Shown: in pieces, positions 34,506 to 42,552 of the stretch
Layout of the letters: every line of letters starts with the position of its first letter
How positions within the stretch are numbered: position 1 is the stretch's first letter
Assembly (NCBI GenBank): GCA_019752045.1
Contig: JAIEMP010000004.1
Span: 496,001 to 560,000 of the forward strand
Reading direction: 5' to 3'
DNA: 64,000 nt
Source: Chitinophagaceae bacterium
Lineage (GTDB): Bacteria; Bacteroidota; Bacteroidia; Chitinophagales; Chitinophagaceae
Notes under the pieces: generated by a model
The model's database searches: none
Seen by the model: the letters and a program-made list of their open reading frames with translations, nothing else
Told to the model about the DNA's origin: nothing
Program-made: the position numbers and the translations under genes

Positions 34506-35840
34506 ATGATGAAAATTACTTTATATACCCTGCTGGTTTTATGTGTTGCTGCAACAGCATGCAAAAAAAACAAAAACAATAAATCGACCGATCAGCTGGT
34601 AAAGGATACCACGCTTTCCTATGCCCGTGATATTTATATATGGTATAAAAATATTCCGGCCAGTCTTGATGCACAGAGCTTTGCCGATCCGGATAAGATC
34701 ATGAAGGGCATTCGTCCGTACAGCACAGAGCCCGGCTTTACAGCTCCTGTTGACCGCTGGAGTTTTGCCATGCTGCAAAGCGAATGGAACAAAGTGAGCA
34801 GTGGCATTGAAGCCGATTTCGGCATGCGTGTTTTCTTTCGCACATCAACTGATCTGCGTGTGGCATCGGTTGATAAAAACGGAACTGCCGGACAAGCAGC
34901 TATTAAAAGAGGTTGGCGCATCAATGCCATTAATGGTGTGGCCATTAACGATACCAGTCAATCAACGTTTATTGTAAATACTGTTTATTACAGTCCTACC
35001 ACCCGTTTTAATTTTACATTGCCCGATAACAGTACAAGAGAGATCACACTTAACTCACAGGTGTTTACCAACAATCCGTTTTTGCTGGACAGTGTGTATA
35101 CTTATGGCACAAACAAGATCGGCTACTTTGTTTTGAATTCTTTTTTGGGCGATACCAACCAGGTGCGTACAGATTTTAACCGTGTGTTTAACCGGTTTAC
35201 CGCAGCAGGGGTAACAGATCTGGTGATTGATTTGCGCTATAATGGCGGCGGCTTTGTTTCGCTGGCCGAATACATGCTCAATCATATAGTGCCTGCCTCC
35301 GGAAACGGACAAACCATGCTCACCTATTCGTTTAATGATAAGTACACCCGTTTCAACAGCACATTAACTTATAACAAAAGAGGAAACATCAACATCAACC
35401 GTGTATTTTTTATTGTAAGCAAACAATCTGCTTCGGCAAGTGAAATGGCCATCAACAGCATCAAACCGTTTTTAGATGTGAAACTGGTTGGTCCTTCCAA
35501 TACCACCGGTAAGCCGGTTGGTTTTTATCCTATTCCGGTAGGTAGCTGGTATATGTTTCCAGTTTCGTTCCGTACCATTAATAAAAATAATGAGGCCAAT
35601 TATTTTAATGGCTTTGCACCCGATCACATTGCAGCAGATGGATTAGATAAAAACTGGGGTGATGTGGATGAAAACTGTTTATCGAAAGCCATTCGATATA
35701 TTACTACCGGCGGTTGGGCACGTGTGGCCCCAACAGATTTAACGGAAGTAAATGAACAACTGCGGTTGATTCCTTCCAATACAAAACTGGATCTTCCAGC
35801 ATTTAAAGGAATGGTGACAAGGCCGGTGAAGATGCAGTAA
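34506..35840 (+). CDS. S41 family (C-terminal processing) protease, lipoprotein
   Basis: 444 residues with a lipoprotein signal (MMKITLYTLLVLCVAATAC). It has an N-terminal helical region, a degenerate PDZ (about 90-165: VASVDKNGTAGQAAIKRGWRI, INGV) and the S41 domain with LVIDLRYNGGGFVSLAEYML and the catalytic Ser in SKQSASASEMA (about residue 308-312). Tail-specific proteases of this kind degrade or process exported proteins. A C-terminal extension DGLDKNWGDVDENCL follows. It is on its own transcript after the O-antigen-ligase-like gene, 85 bp apart. Confidence 0.88.
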   Translation: MMKITLYTLLVLCVAATACKKNKNNKSTDQLVKDTTLSYARDIYIWYKNIPASLDAQSFADPDKIMKGIRPYSTEPGFTAPVDRWSFAMLQSEWNKVSSGIEADFGMRVFFRTSTDLRVASVDKNGTAGQAAIKRGWRINAINGVAINDTSQSTFIVNTVYYSPTTRFNFTLPDNSTREITLNSQVFTNNPFLLDSVYTYGTNKIGYFVLNSFLGDTNQVRTDFNRVFNRFTAAGVTDLVIDLRYNGGGFVSLAEYMLNHIVPASGNGQTMLTYSFNDKYTRFNSTLTYNKRGNININRVFFIVSKQSASASEMAINSIKPFLDVKLVGPSNTTGKPVGFYPIPVGSWYMFPVSFRTINKNNEANYFNGFAPDHIAADGLDKNWGDVDENCLSKAIRYITTGGWARVAPTDLTEVNEQLRLIPSNTKLDLPAFKGMVTRPVKMQ

Positions 35841-35845
35841 ATTTT

Positions 35846-35908
35846 GTGTTCTTTGTGAACATCTTTGTGCACTTCGTGCAACGTGTTTATTTGTTACACA
35901 AAGAACAC
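35846..35908. repeat. Inverted repeat GTGTTCTTTGTG / CACAAAGAACAC
   Basis: Perfect 12-bp arms at 35846-35857 and 35897-35908 just behind the S41 gene. The inner part repeats the same theme (CTTTGTGCACTTCGTGCA). It may act as a terminator or belong to a CTTTGTG-type interspersed repeat. Confidence 0.5.
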
Positions 35909-35961
35909 TAAGAATGCACAAAGGATGCATGAGTGTATGTAATTGGTAACAACGTTTTAAA

Positions 35962-37176
35962 TTACAGAACCTTCATTTGTGTTTTCAACAGATCATCAAA
36001 CTCTTCTCTTTTGCGGATAAGATGTGGAGTGCCGTCTTTCACCAATACTTCAGCTGGTTTATACCTTGAGTTGTAGTTGCTGCTCATTTCAAAACCATAA
36101 GCACCGGCATTATGGAATACAAGATAATCGCCTTCTTTTATTTCGTTGAGTAAACGATCTGTTGCAAACGTATCTGTTTCGCAGATATAACCGGTAATCA
36201 TGTATTCTTTTTCTGTTCCGCCGGGGTTTGAAAGATTGCTGATATGATGATAAGCATCGTACATCATGGGACGAATGAGATGATTCAATCCTGTGTTGAC
36301 CCCTGCAATATCAATCTTGCCGTTTTCTTTCAACACATTTACCTGTGTAATCAAATAACCACATTCACTCACTAAAAATTTTCCGGGTTCAAACCAAACC
36401 TGAAGTTTTTTATGATCAGCCAAAGGATGTGCATCAAATGCTTGTTTTAATTTTTGACCAAGCAATGCGATGTCGGTTTCTTTTTCTTCGGGGCGATAAG
36501 GCACTTTAAAACCACCACCCAGATCAATCACTTCCAGCTCAGGAAAATGCGGAATGAGATCAAACAACACTTCAATGCCTTTTACAAATACATCTGCATC
36601 TTTTATTTCGCTTCCTGTATGGATATGCAATGCACGGATAAAGATGTTGTGTTGTTGTACAATTGTTTCCAGTTCAGCTATCTGTTCAACAGGAATACCG
36701 AATTTGCTTTTATCATGACCGGTAGAAATCTTGATGTTGCCTCCTGCTAAAATATTCGGACGAAGACGAACACCAACCGGATAATCATGTCCATACTTTT
36801 TTCCGAATTTTTCAAGATTGGATAAGCTGTCGATATTAATGTGTACTCCAGCTGCAACGGCTTCTTCAATTTCAGAAAAAGCAATGCCGTTGCTGGTGTA
36901 TAAAATATTGTTGGGTTCAAAACCTGCATGCAAAGCCATCTTTACTTCGTTGATGCTGCTGCAATCTACATTGCAACCAATACTTTTGATGTAACGGAGG
37001 ATGTTGATATTGGTGAGTGCTTTACAGGCGTAAAAAATCCTTGTATCTAAAACAGCAAATCCGTTTTTCAGTTTTTCATATTGTGTGTTGATCTTTTCTG
37101 CATGATACACATACACAGGTGTGCCAAACTGTTCTGCAATTTGTATGAGCTGTTCGTTTGCTAAAGAAGGGGTCAT
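35962..37176 (-). CDS. lysA: Diaminopimelate decarboxylase
   Basis: 404 residues, normal length. PLP-binding Lys in FYACKALTN (K52), ALHIHTGSEI, the Gly-rich phosphate site VIDLGGGFKVPY, substrate motif FEPGKFLVSECG, and the dimer-interface catalytic Cys in GYICETDTF. It converts meso-diaminopimelate to L-lysine in the last step of lysine synthesis; meso-DAP is also a peptidoglycan building block. It is followed by no close gene on its strand. Confidence 0.96.
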   Translation of the reverse strand: MTPSLANEQLIQIAEQFGTPVYVYHAEKINTQYEKLKNGFAVLDTRIFYACKALTNINILRYIKSIGCNVDCSSINEVKMALHAGFEPNNILYTSNGIAFSEIEEAVAAGVHINIDSLSNLEKFGKKYGHDYPVGVRLRPNILAGGNIKISTGHDKSKFGIPVEQIAELETIVQQHNIFIRALHIHTGSEIKDADVFVKGIEVLFDLIPHFPELEVIDLGGGFKVPYRPEEKETDIALLGQKLKQAFDAHPLADHKKLQVWFEPGKFLVSECGYLITQVNVLKENGKIDIAGVNTGLNHLIRPMMYDAYHHISNLSNPGGTEKEYMITGYICETDTFATDRLLNEIKEGDYLVFHNAGAYGFEMSSNYNSRYKPAEVLVKDGTPHLIRKREEFDDLLKTQMKVL

Positions 37177-37219
37177 GGTTCGATTGAGTAAGTTGCGAAA
37201 TTACCTGATTTGTTGATAC

Positions 37220-37247
37220 GGTCGGGGCGCTTCAAGCGACCTGACCT
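37220..37247. repeat. Imperfect GC-rich inverted repeat
   Basis: GGTCGGGGCGCTT and AAGCGACCTGACC form an imperfect stem around TC between lysA and the scpB terminator. It looks like one of the short hairpin repeats of this genome. Confidence 0.4.
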
Positions 37248-37253
37248 ATAAAA

Positions 37254-37273
37254 AAAGCCGCAGATGCGGCTTT
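37254..37273 (-). terminator. Terminator of scpB
   Basis: Stem AAAGCCGC (37254-37261) with GCGGCTTT (37266-37273), loop AGAT. On the minus strand it is followed by TTTTTTT. Confidence 0.75.
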
Positions 37274-37291
37274 GTATTTTATTGAGTTGAA

Positions 37292-38059
37292 TTATTGATT
37301 GTTCTCATCTTCTTTTTCCTGGTCCTCTTCCTGCGTTTCTGTTGCAGATTGTTCTTCTGTTGCTGCCTCTTCTTCTTCAGCAATTACCTGTTGTTCAATT
37401 AAGCTGCCATCTTCTGTTACAAGTAATACTTCATCGCTTGTTAATTCCTGTTCTTCATCACCGGCCATTTGAAGTGAGTTGCTCATTACACCTGTTGGAT
37501 CTATAATTTCTGAGGAAACAATTTCTTTGATCTTAGGTAAATCTTCGGGTGTATTGATGCCGAAATAATCCATAAACGAACGGGACGTGCCATAGATCAA
37601 CGGATGGCCGGGAAGTTTTTCATTCCGTCCCAGTATTACAATCAATTCTTTTTCTAATAATTTTTGCACCGCATAATCGCAGCTCACACCACGAATGGCT
37701 TCCATTTCGCCTTTGGTGATGGGTTGTTTGTAAGCAATGATGGACAATGTTTCCAGAGAAGCGGTACTTAAACGCTTCAGGAATTTATCGCCATTGATCT
37801 GTGCAACAGTTTTATGATATTCCTTCTTGGTTAAAAACTGCCAGCCGCCACCGCTTTCTCTTACTTCGAACGGATAAAATTCGGCAGCATATTTTTCACG
37901 AATAGCTTCCACTGCTGCTTCTGCCTGATCAAGTGTGGTGCGGTCTTCAATAAAACCCAATGCATTATTTACCATATCACACAACTCTAAGGTTGTTAAT
38001 GGCCGTTCAGCTGTAAAGATGAGCGCTTCAATATGCGGTATGATTACACTTAGTTCCAT
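37292..38059 (-). CDS. scpB: SMC-ScpAB complex subunit ScpB
   Basis: 255 residues. The two winged-helix domains are recognisable: PHIEALIFTAERPLTTLELCDM, then FLKRLSTASLETLSIIAYKQPITKGEMEAIRGVSCDYAVQKLLEKELI and GRNEKLPGHPLIYGTS, the signature of ScpB. The C-terminal 60 residues are a very acidic Glu/Gln tail, longer than in Firmicutes. ScpB dimerises, binds ScpA and bridges SMC heads for chromosome condensation and segregation. The scpA gene is not in the window. Confidence 0.95.
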   Translation of the reverse strand: MELSVIIPHIEALIFTAERPLTTLELCDMVNNALGFIEDRTTLDQAEAAVEAIREKYAAEFYPFEVRESGGGWQFLTKKEYHKTVAQINGDKFLKRLSTASLETLSIIAYKQPITKGEMEAIRGVSCDYAVQKLLEKELIVILGRNEKLPGHPLIYGTSRSFMDYFGINTPEDLPKIKEIVSSEIIDPTGVMSNSLQMAGDEEQELTSDEVLLVTEDGSLIEQQVIAEEEEAATEEQSATETQEEDQEKEDENNQ

Positions 38060-38064
38060 CAGAT

Positions 38065-38100
38065 AATTTGAGAATTTGAAAATTTGAGAATTTGAAAATT
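38065..38100. repeat. Tandem 16-bp AT-rich repeat
   Basis: Two copies of AATTTGAGAATTTGAA plus a partial third, between scpB and atpG. Confidence 0.6.
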
Positions 38101-38127
38101 AAGCAAAAACTCAAATTTATAAATGCC

Positions 38128-38154
38128 TTTTCCCCCTTTAGGGGATGGGGCTTA
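38128..38154. repeat. GC-rich repeat copy at the 3' end of atpG
   Basis: TTTTCCCCCTTTAGGGGATG then GGGCTTA. Related to the copies at 26018 and 51370. On the minus strand it starts at the atpG stop codon and can fold CCCCTAAAGGGG followed by GAAAA. Confidence 0.55.
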
Positions 38155-39036
38155 ACTATTTAGAGCCGCTGCACCACTTACAATCTCTGTTAACTCGGTT
38201 GTAATAGCTGCCTGGCGTGCACGGTTGTAACTGATGCGGAGTGAACGCAACAATTCGTTTGCATTATCGCTTGCTTTATCCATCGCTGTCATACGTGCTC
38301 CATGCTCCGAAGCATTGGCATCTAACACTGCTTTAAATAATTGTGTATTGAGAATTTTAGGCATCAACTCTGCAACGAGTTCTTCCTTACCGGGTTCAAA
38401 AATAAAATCAGCATTTGTTTTACCCGGAGTTGTATTTACCACTTTAGGGATTGGTAAAAAACGTTCAACTTTAAAAATCTGAGTAGCAGCATTTTTAAAC
38501 TGGCTGTACACCAGCTCCACCACATCATATTCTCCTTTTACAAAAGCATCCATTGCTGCAGCCGATGCCTGCTGTACAGTTTCAAACGATAATTTCAAAA
38601 AGGTATCTCTGTACGTATCGTTTGTTTTAAAACCTGCACGTAACATGGCTTCGCTTCCTTTTTTTCCAATGCCCCAGATTTCTACATTGCCTTTGTTGTA
38701 TTGCTCGGCATATTGTTCAGTAATGGAAAGTTTGGCCAGTTTCACCAGGTTGGCATTGTATCCGCCGCACAAACCACGGTCGCTTGTTACAAGAATAAAC
38801 AACACTTTGTTTACCGGACGTTCAGCAGCCAGTTTCATACTCACACTTCCATCGCTGTTGCTTACAATATTACTCAGCATATCCTGCAACTTCTGTGCAT
38901 AAGGGCGCATTTGAATGATGGCATCCTGTGCTTTACGCAGTTTGGCCGCACTCACCATTTTCATGGCCTTGGTAATTTGCTGGGTACTTTGTACACTCTT
39001 AATCCTGTTACGTACTTCTTTTAATTGTCCGGGCAT
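38152..39036 (-). CDS. atpG: F1Fo ATP synthase subunit gamma
   Basis: 294 residues. The N-terminal helix motif GQLKEVRNRIKSVQSTQQITKAMKMVSAAKLRKAQ and the C-terminal helix SEHGARMTAMDKASDNANELLRSLRISYNRARQAAITTELTEIVSGA are diagnostic; SDRGLCGGYN is the conserved central strand. It forms the rotating shaft that couples proton flow to ATP synthesis at the inner membrane. It stands alone here: no other atp genes flank it, and a perfect -7 box lies about 105 bp upstream. Confidence 0.97.
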   Translation of the reverse strand: MPGQLKEVRNRIKSVQSTQQITKAMKMVSAAKLRKAQDAIIQMRPYAQKLQDMLSNIVSNSDGSVSMKLAAERPVNKVLFILVTSDRGLCGGYNANLVKLAKLSITEQYAEQYNKGNVEIWGIGKKGSEAMLRAGFKTNDTYRDTFLKLSFETVQQASAAAMDAFVKGEYDVVELVYSQFKNAATQIFKVERFLPIPKVVNTTPGKTNADFIFEPGKEELVAELMPKILNTQLFKAVLDANASEHGARMTAMDKASDNANELLRSLRISYNRARQAAITTELTEIVSGAAALNS

Positions 39037-39141
39037 TTTCGTTGCTGTTTAACGTTGAAAGGTTGTAACGTTTAAAGTAGTCCCAGCTTTCATAAACCGG
39101 TTCACCTTAAACCTGAAATTGTAAATCCTGTTTTCAGGCCG

Positions 39142-39149
39142 CAAAGGTA
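39142..39149 (-). promoter_or_regulatory. Likely -7 promoter box of atpG
   Basis: TACCTTTG on the minus strand, an exact TAnnTTTG match, 105 bp upstream of the atpG start. No TTG at the expected distance; CTG is found instead. Confidence 0.4.
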
Positions 39150-39245
39150 AAGGAAACAGCCTTAAAACAGCCATGCCTTTCTCAAATTGTGGAAAAGGAA
39201 AAGCCTGTGCTTTCTGAAGGGCCCTCCTGTGTTCTTCCAAACAGC

Positions 39246-39275
39246 AATCAACCTGCCGCAGGCGGCAGGTTGATT
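39246..39275. terminator. Strong hairpin behind the outer-membrane barrel gene
   Basis: Perfect 12-bp arms AATCAACCTGCC (39246-39257) and GGCAGGTTGATT (39264-39275) around GCAGGC. It lies 18 bp after the stop of the barrel gene on the minus strand. There is no long T run, so it may be a repeat hairpin as much as a terminator. Confidence 0.5.
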
Positions 39276-39292
39276 CAAAAACGGGCAGACAT

Positions 39293-42145
39293 TTATTGGT
39301 TATTATTCATCCTGTATTCACCACCCATTCTGCGCATATTATTATTTTGCTGAGGAGCATTTCCTTTAAACTTATTCAGCCGGTAGGTAAAGCTGAGCAT
39401 GAAATATTGTGTAAGCCTGCTTATTCTGGTATCTGTAATAGAGTTCGAATTCACATTACGGCTGATGTTGGTATTTTGTTTCAGAATATCAAAACCTGCC
39501 AACCGGATAATGCCGTTCTTTTTCTTAAACAGCTCTTTTTCCAGTGAAGCATTTAACAAGGCAATGTTCTGTTGCACCCCTGCTGCTAATCCCTGATTCA
39601 ACGTGTAGTCAAAATCCCAGCGGAAAATAAAGCCGGCACCAAAATCAATCCGGGCGTCACTGCTGATGGTCCATGAACTTTGATTGGTGGTGGGTGAAGC
39701 AGGCAAACTGAAACTGGCATAGTTTAAATTGTAACGTACACCTGTGCTCAGCTCCAGCCACTTGATGTTGTATTCAAAATTTACTCCTTCGTTCACCAGC
39801 CAGTTACGCCCTGTATTTCTGATGCCATCTACCAGGTTAATGTTGTTATTGTAATTGATAAGACCTAATGTGCTGATGACATATTTGCGGTTTTTAAATG
39901 GCCGTGAATATGTAAAAAACATATTGGCATTGTAGTAGCCCTGTACGTTTTCGGGTCTTGTAAGCTGAGCACCTGTTGGCAGTCCATTTGGCGCTTTTAT
40001 CGAGATGACATTATTTACAATCTGGTCTTTAATAAAGTTGAACGAAAGATTGGTGAGGAAAATCCGTCCATTGCTGAAATTGAAATTATTATACCCTGCA
40101 TTCAATGTATGACTTAGCGAAGGGCGTAAGCTTGGATTACCTTCTGTTTGATATTGCAGGTTGCTTGCATCTCTTACGGGCTGCAACTGTTCAAAATTCG
40201 GCTGCCTTGCATTCCCGAAATAATTAAAGTTGAGTGATTTGGTTCTTGAAAAACTATAAGTAAAACGGGCTACAGGAAACCAGTTGAAATTCCGGATGGG
40301 TTTATAGGCACTGTCTTTTGTTACACTGAAACCTTCCAGTACAATGGGTTGAAACAATACGCCAATGGTGTAATTGTATTTTTTCTTTACCGTACGGATG
40401 CTGGCTCCAAAACGGTTAAAGTCGAATGTATTTTCAAATGCATTGCTGAGAGAATCAATAAAATCAAAAGTGCCTCCTGCCGGATTTTTTACAAACGTAC
40501 GGCGGTCATTGCCGGTAAAGTTCCGGTTAAAATTGTAGCTCAGGTCAATGAAACGCTCTGCAGATAAAGGTTCCGTATAAGTTGTTCGGATATTTACAGA
40601 ACGGGTGTTGTTATCCTGTAAGATGCTCTGAATACGGATGGAATCAAAAACAAAGTTTCCGTTGGGATCAAAATAACGGGTAAAGTTATCGCTCAACTGA
40701 TCGCTTTCGTTTCCTGAAAAATTAAGATCGGAGTTCAGTGAAAAATTCCGTCCACGTTTTTTAAACCGGTGATTATACAACAGGTTGCCTCTTACATTGG
40801 GTCGTGTACCATCTGTGCTGTTTTTATTCAATCCGTTTTGCGATTGAATAGTTTTGTCACGGAAAAACTCAAATTGGTTTTGAGAATTGTTATTGGTTGT
40901 AGTAAATGAAACGTTGGGACTGAACTTGATGTAATTAAATGAATCAATCCACCATTCAAGGTTTGCAAATGCACGATGAGTGCCGTTTTTGTTGAGCGAA
41001 GTTTGATCGGTGTTGTTTACAAATGCATTGTTGTTAAACAGGTTTTGCTGCGATGTATACTGATCGGCAGTAGTAGATCTGTTTGTGTAAGTATAACTGC
41101 CGTAAAACGAATTCCGTTTTCCAAAATCGCTGCGGTAGTTTAAGCCAACCGAATGCAGTTGGGTAATACCGTTCTGGTTATCGCCTCCACCAAATGCACC
41201 TGCGGCCATACTTCCCAAACCACCCATACCTGTACCACGGCCGCCACCACCTCCCATATTCATTTGAAAACCACCACCACCTTGTGTGCCACCATCCTGT
41301 AAACTGAAAGTAGAGGTATTGGTATTGTTGCTGTTAATGATGAGCGATAGCTGCCTGTTATTGTTAAACCGGTTAACTGTTACAGCGCCCATGTAGCGGT
41401 CATTTGTTCCGTAGCCGGCCTGCACTCTACCAAAAACACCTTTGTTTTTATCTTTTTTCAGTTGCAGATTAATCACTTTTTCAGGCTCCCCATCACGAAT
41501 ACCCGAAGCTGTTGACTGATCGCCATAATCATCTACCACCTGCACTTTATCAATCATATCTGCAGGAATTTCTTTAGTAGCTGTTTTAGGATCTCCGGTA
41601 AAAAAATCTTTACCATTTACTTTTACTCTTGTTACCTGTTTCCCCTGTGCAGTTACATTCCCTTGCCTGTCTACCTGTACACCCGGAAGTTTTTTCAACA
41701 GGTCTTCAGTGGTAGCGTTGGGCTTGGTTTTAAACTGATTGGCATTGTATTCAACTGTATCTTCTTTAATGGTAACAGCAGGCGCTTCAATAATAATTTC
41801 TTTCAGGTCTTTATAATCATTGATCAGCACCAGATCACCCAAATCAATGGAAGCCACTCCTTCAGAAGGTTTAAAAAACTCTTTCTGCATGGGCTTATAA
41901 CCGCTATAGGTAATAATAATGTAGTAGCCGGAAGCAGGGATTTTATCAAATGAAAACTCGCCTTTTGCATTGGTAGTGGTGCGTAAAGTGTCTTTTGGGG
42001 TAGCTTTTTCTGTGAGCTTCACGGTTGCTTTGTCAAGTCCTTTATCGCCGGTTGAGTCAGTCACTCTTCCCGTAATACGCTGGGCCTGGGCGGATAGTGA
42101 AAGTGAAACAGCAAGGGTAAAGAGAATGAGCAGTAATTTCTTCAT
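39293..42145 (-). CDS. TonB-dependent-receptor-like outer-membrane beta-barrel protein
   Basis: 950 residues with a signal peptide (MKKLLLILFTLAVSLSLSAQ). Residues about 22-105 are a CarboxypepD_reg-like beta sandwich (ITGRVTDSTGDKGLDKATVKL, TNAKGEFSFDKIPASGYYIIITYSGY). About 120-230 form a plug-like domain (TTEDLLKKLPGVQVDRQGNVTAQGKQVTRVKVNG). The rest is an OMP_b-brl_3-type barrel. A Gly-rich low-complexity insert (about residues 285-325, GGGGFQMNMGGGGGRG) sits near the start of the barrel. Such proteins lack a clear TonB box and take up unknown substrates. Monocistronic. Confidence 0.88.
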   Translation of the reverse strand: MKKLLLILFTLAVSLSLSAQAQRITGRVTDSTGDKGLDKATVKLTEKATPKDTLRTTTNAKGEFSFDKIPASGYYIIITYSGYKPMQKEFFKPSEGVASIDLGDLVLINDYKDLKEIIIEAPAVTIKEDTVEYNANQFKTKPNATTEDLLKKLPGVQVDRQGNVTAQGKQVTRVKVNGKDFFTGDPKTATKEIPADMIDKVQVVDDYGDQSTASGIRDGEPEKVINLQLKKDKNKGVFGRVQAGYGTNDRYMGAVTVNRFNNNRQLSLIINSNNTNTSTFSLQDGGTQGGGGFQMNMGGGGGRGTGMGGLGSMAAGAFGGGDNQNGITQLHSVGLNYRSDFGKRNSFYGSYTYTNRSTTADQYTSQQNLFNNNAFVNNTDQTSLNKNGTHRAFANLEWWIDSFNYIKFSPNVSFTTTNNNSQNQFEFFRDKTIQSQNGLNKNSTDGTRPNVRGNLLYNHRFKKRGRNFSLNSDLNFSGNESDQLSDNFTRYFDPNGNFVFDSIRIQSILQDNNTRSVNIRTTYTEPLSAERFIDLSYNFNRNFTGNDRRTFVKNPAGGTFDFIDSLSNAFENTFDFNRFGASIRTVKKKYNYTIGVLFQPIVLEGFSVTKDSAYKPIRNFNWFPVARFTYSFSRTKSLNFNYFGNARQPNFEQLQPVRDASNLQYQTEGNPSLRPSLSHTLNAGYNNFNFSNGRIFLTNLSFNFIKDQIVNNVISIKAPNGLPTGAQLTRPENVQGYYNANMFFTYSRPFKNRKYVISTLGLINYNNNINLVDGIRNTGRNWLVNEGVNFEYNIKWLELSTGVRYNLNYASFSLPASPTTNQSSWTISSDARIDFGAGFIFRWDFDYTLNQGLAAGVQQNIALLNASLEKELFKKKNGIIRLAGFDILKQNTNISRNVNSNSITDTRISRLTQYFMLSFTYRLNKFKGNAPQQNNNMRRMGGEYRMNNNQ

Positions 42146-42431
42146 AAGAGTGTTTGATGCACGAAATACGAATATATTCGTTACATGATGATAATTAAAA
42201 TTGTTAACTGTAGACGATAAAGCAAAACAAAGCTTGCACTTGATAATGCTTTCTTTATAAAAGGCAAAACTATTGGTTCAATGGCTATATGATATCCGTG
42301 CAGCGGGGTAGATTTTTACGGCAGACTTTATTTGTGATGAAGTTAACAGGCTGAATATGCATTCACTCTGTAGATATTTCAAGTCAGGCATAGCGATACG
42401 AGGCCTTACCTGAACTGTGTAACTGATTCAT

Positions 42432-42439
42432 TACCTTTG
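42432..42439 (+). promoter_or_regulatory. Possible -7 promoter box of secA
   Basis: TACCTTTG matches TAnnTTTG; CTG instead of TTG stands 19 bp upstream. This would give an untranslated leader of about 105 nt containing a hairpin and an inverted repeat. Confidence 0.35.
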
Positions 42440-42463
42440 TGCCCCTCTGAAAAGAGGAAGTAT

Positions 42464-42512
42464 TTCTGTCAAATTGGCTTTAATTAAAATATCGCATTGT
42501 ATTTGACAAGAA
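42464..42512 (+). promoter_or_regulatory. Inverted repeat in the secA leader
   Basis: TTCTGTCAAAT (42464-42474) pairs with ATTTGACAAGAA (42501-42512) with one bulged base; loop about 26 nt. It ends 40 bp before the ATG and could fold in the leader or bind a regulator. Confidence 0.35.
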
Positions 42513-42552
42513 TTACGATCAACACAAAAAATTGACTCATTAATAGAATATT

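Larger units (their letters stand above)
42146..42552. other. Regulatory region between the barrel gene and secA
   Basis: About 400 bp with no gene. It has a perfect TACCTTTG (42432-42439), a small CCTCT-GAAA-AGAGG hairpin (42444-42457) and an inverted repeat at 42464-42512 before secA. Confidence 0.5.

Noticed and set aside
39049-39240. A 63-codon minus-strand frame upstream of atpG
   Set aside because: It covers the atpG promoter box and leader, and the translation has no coding character.
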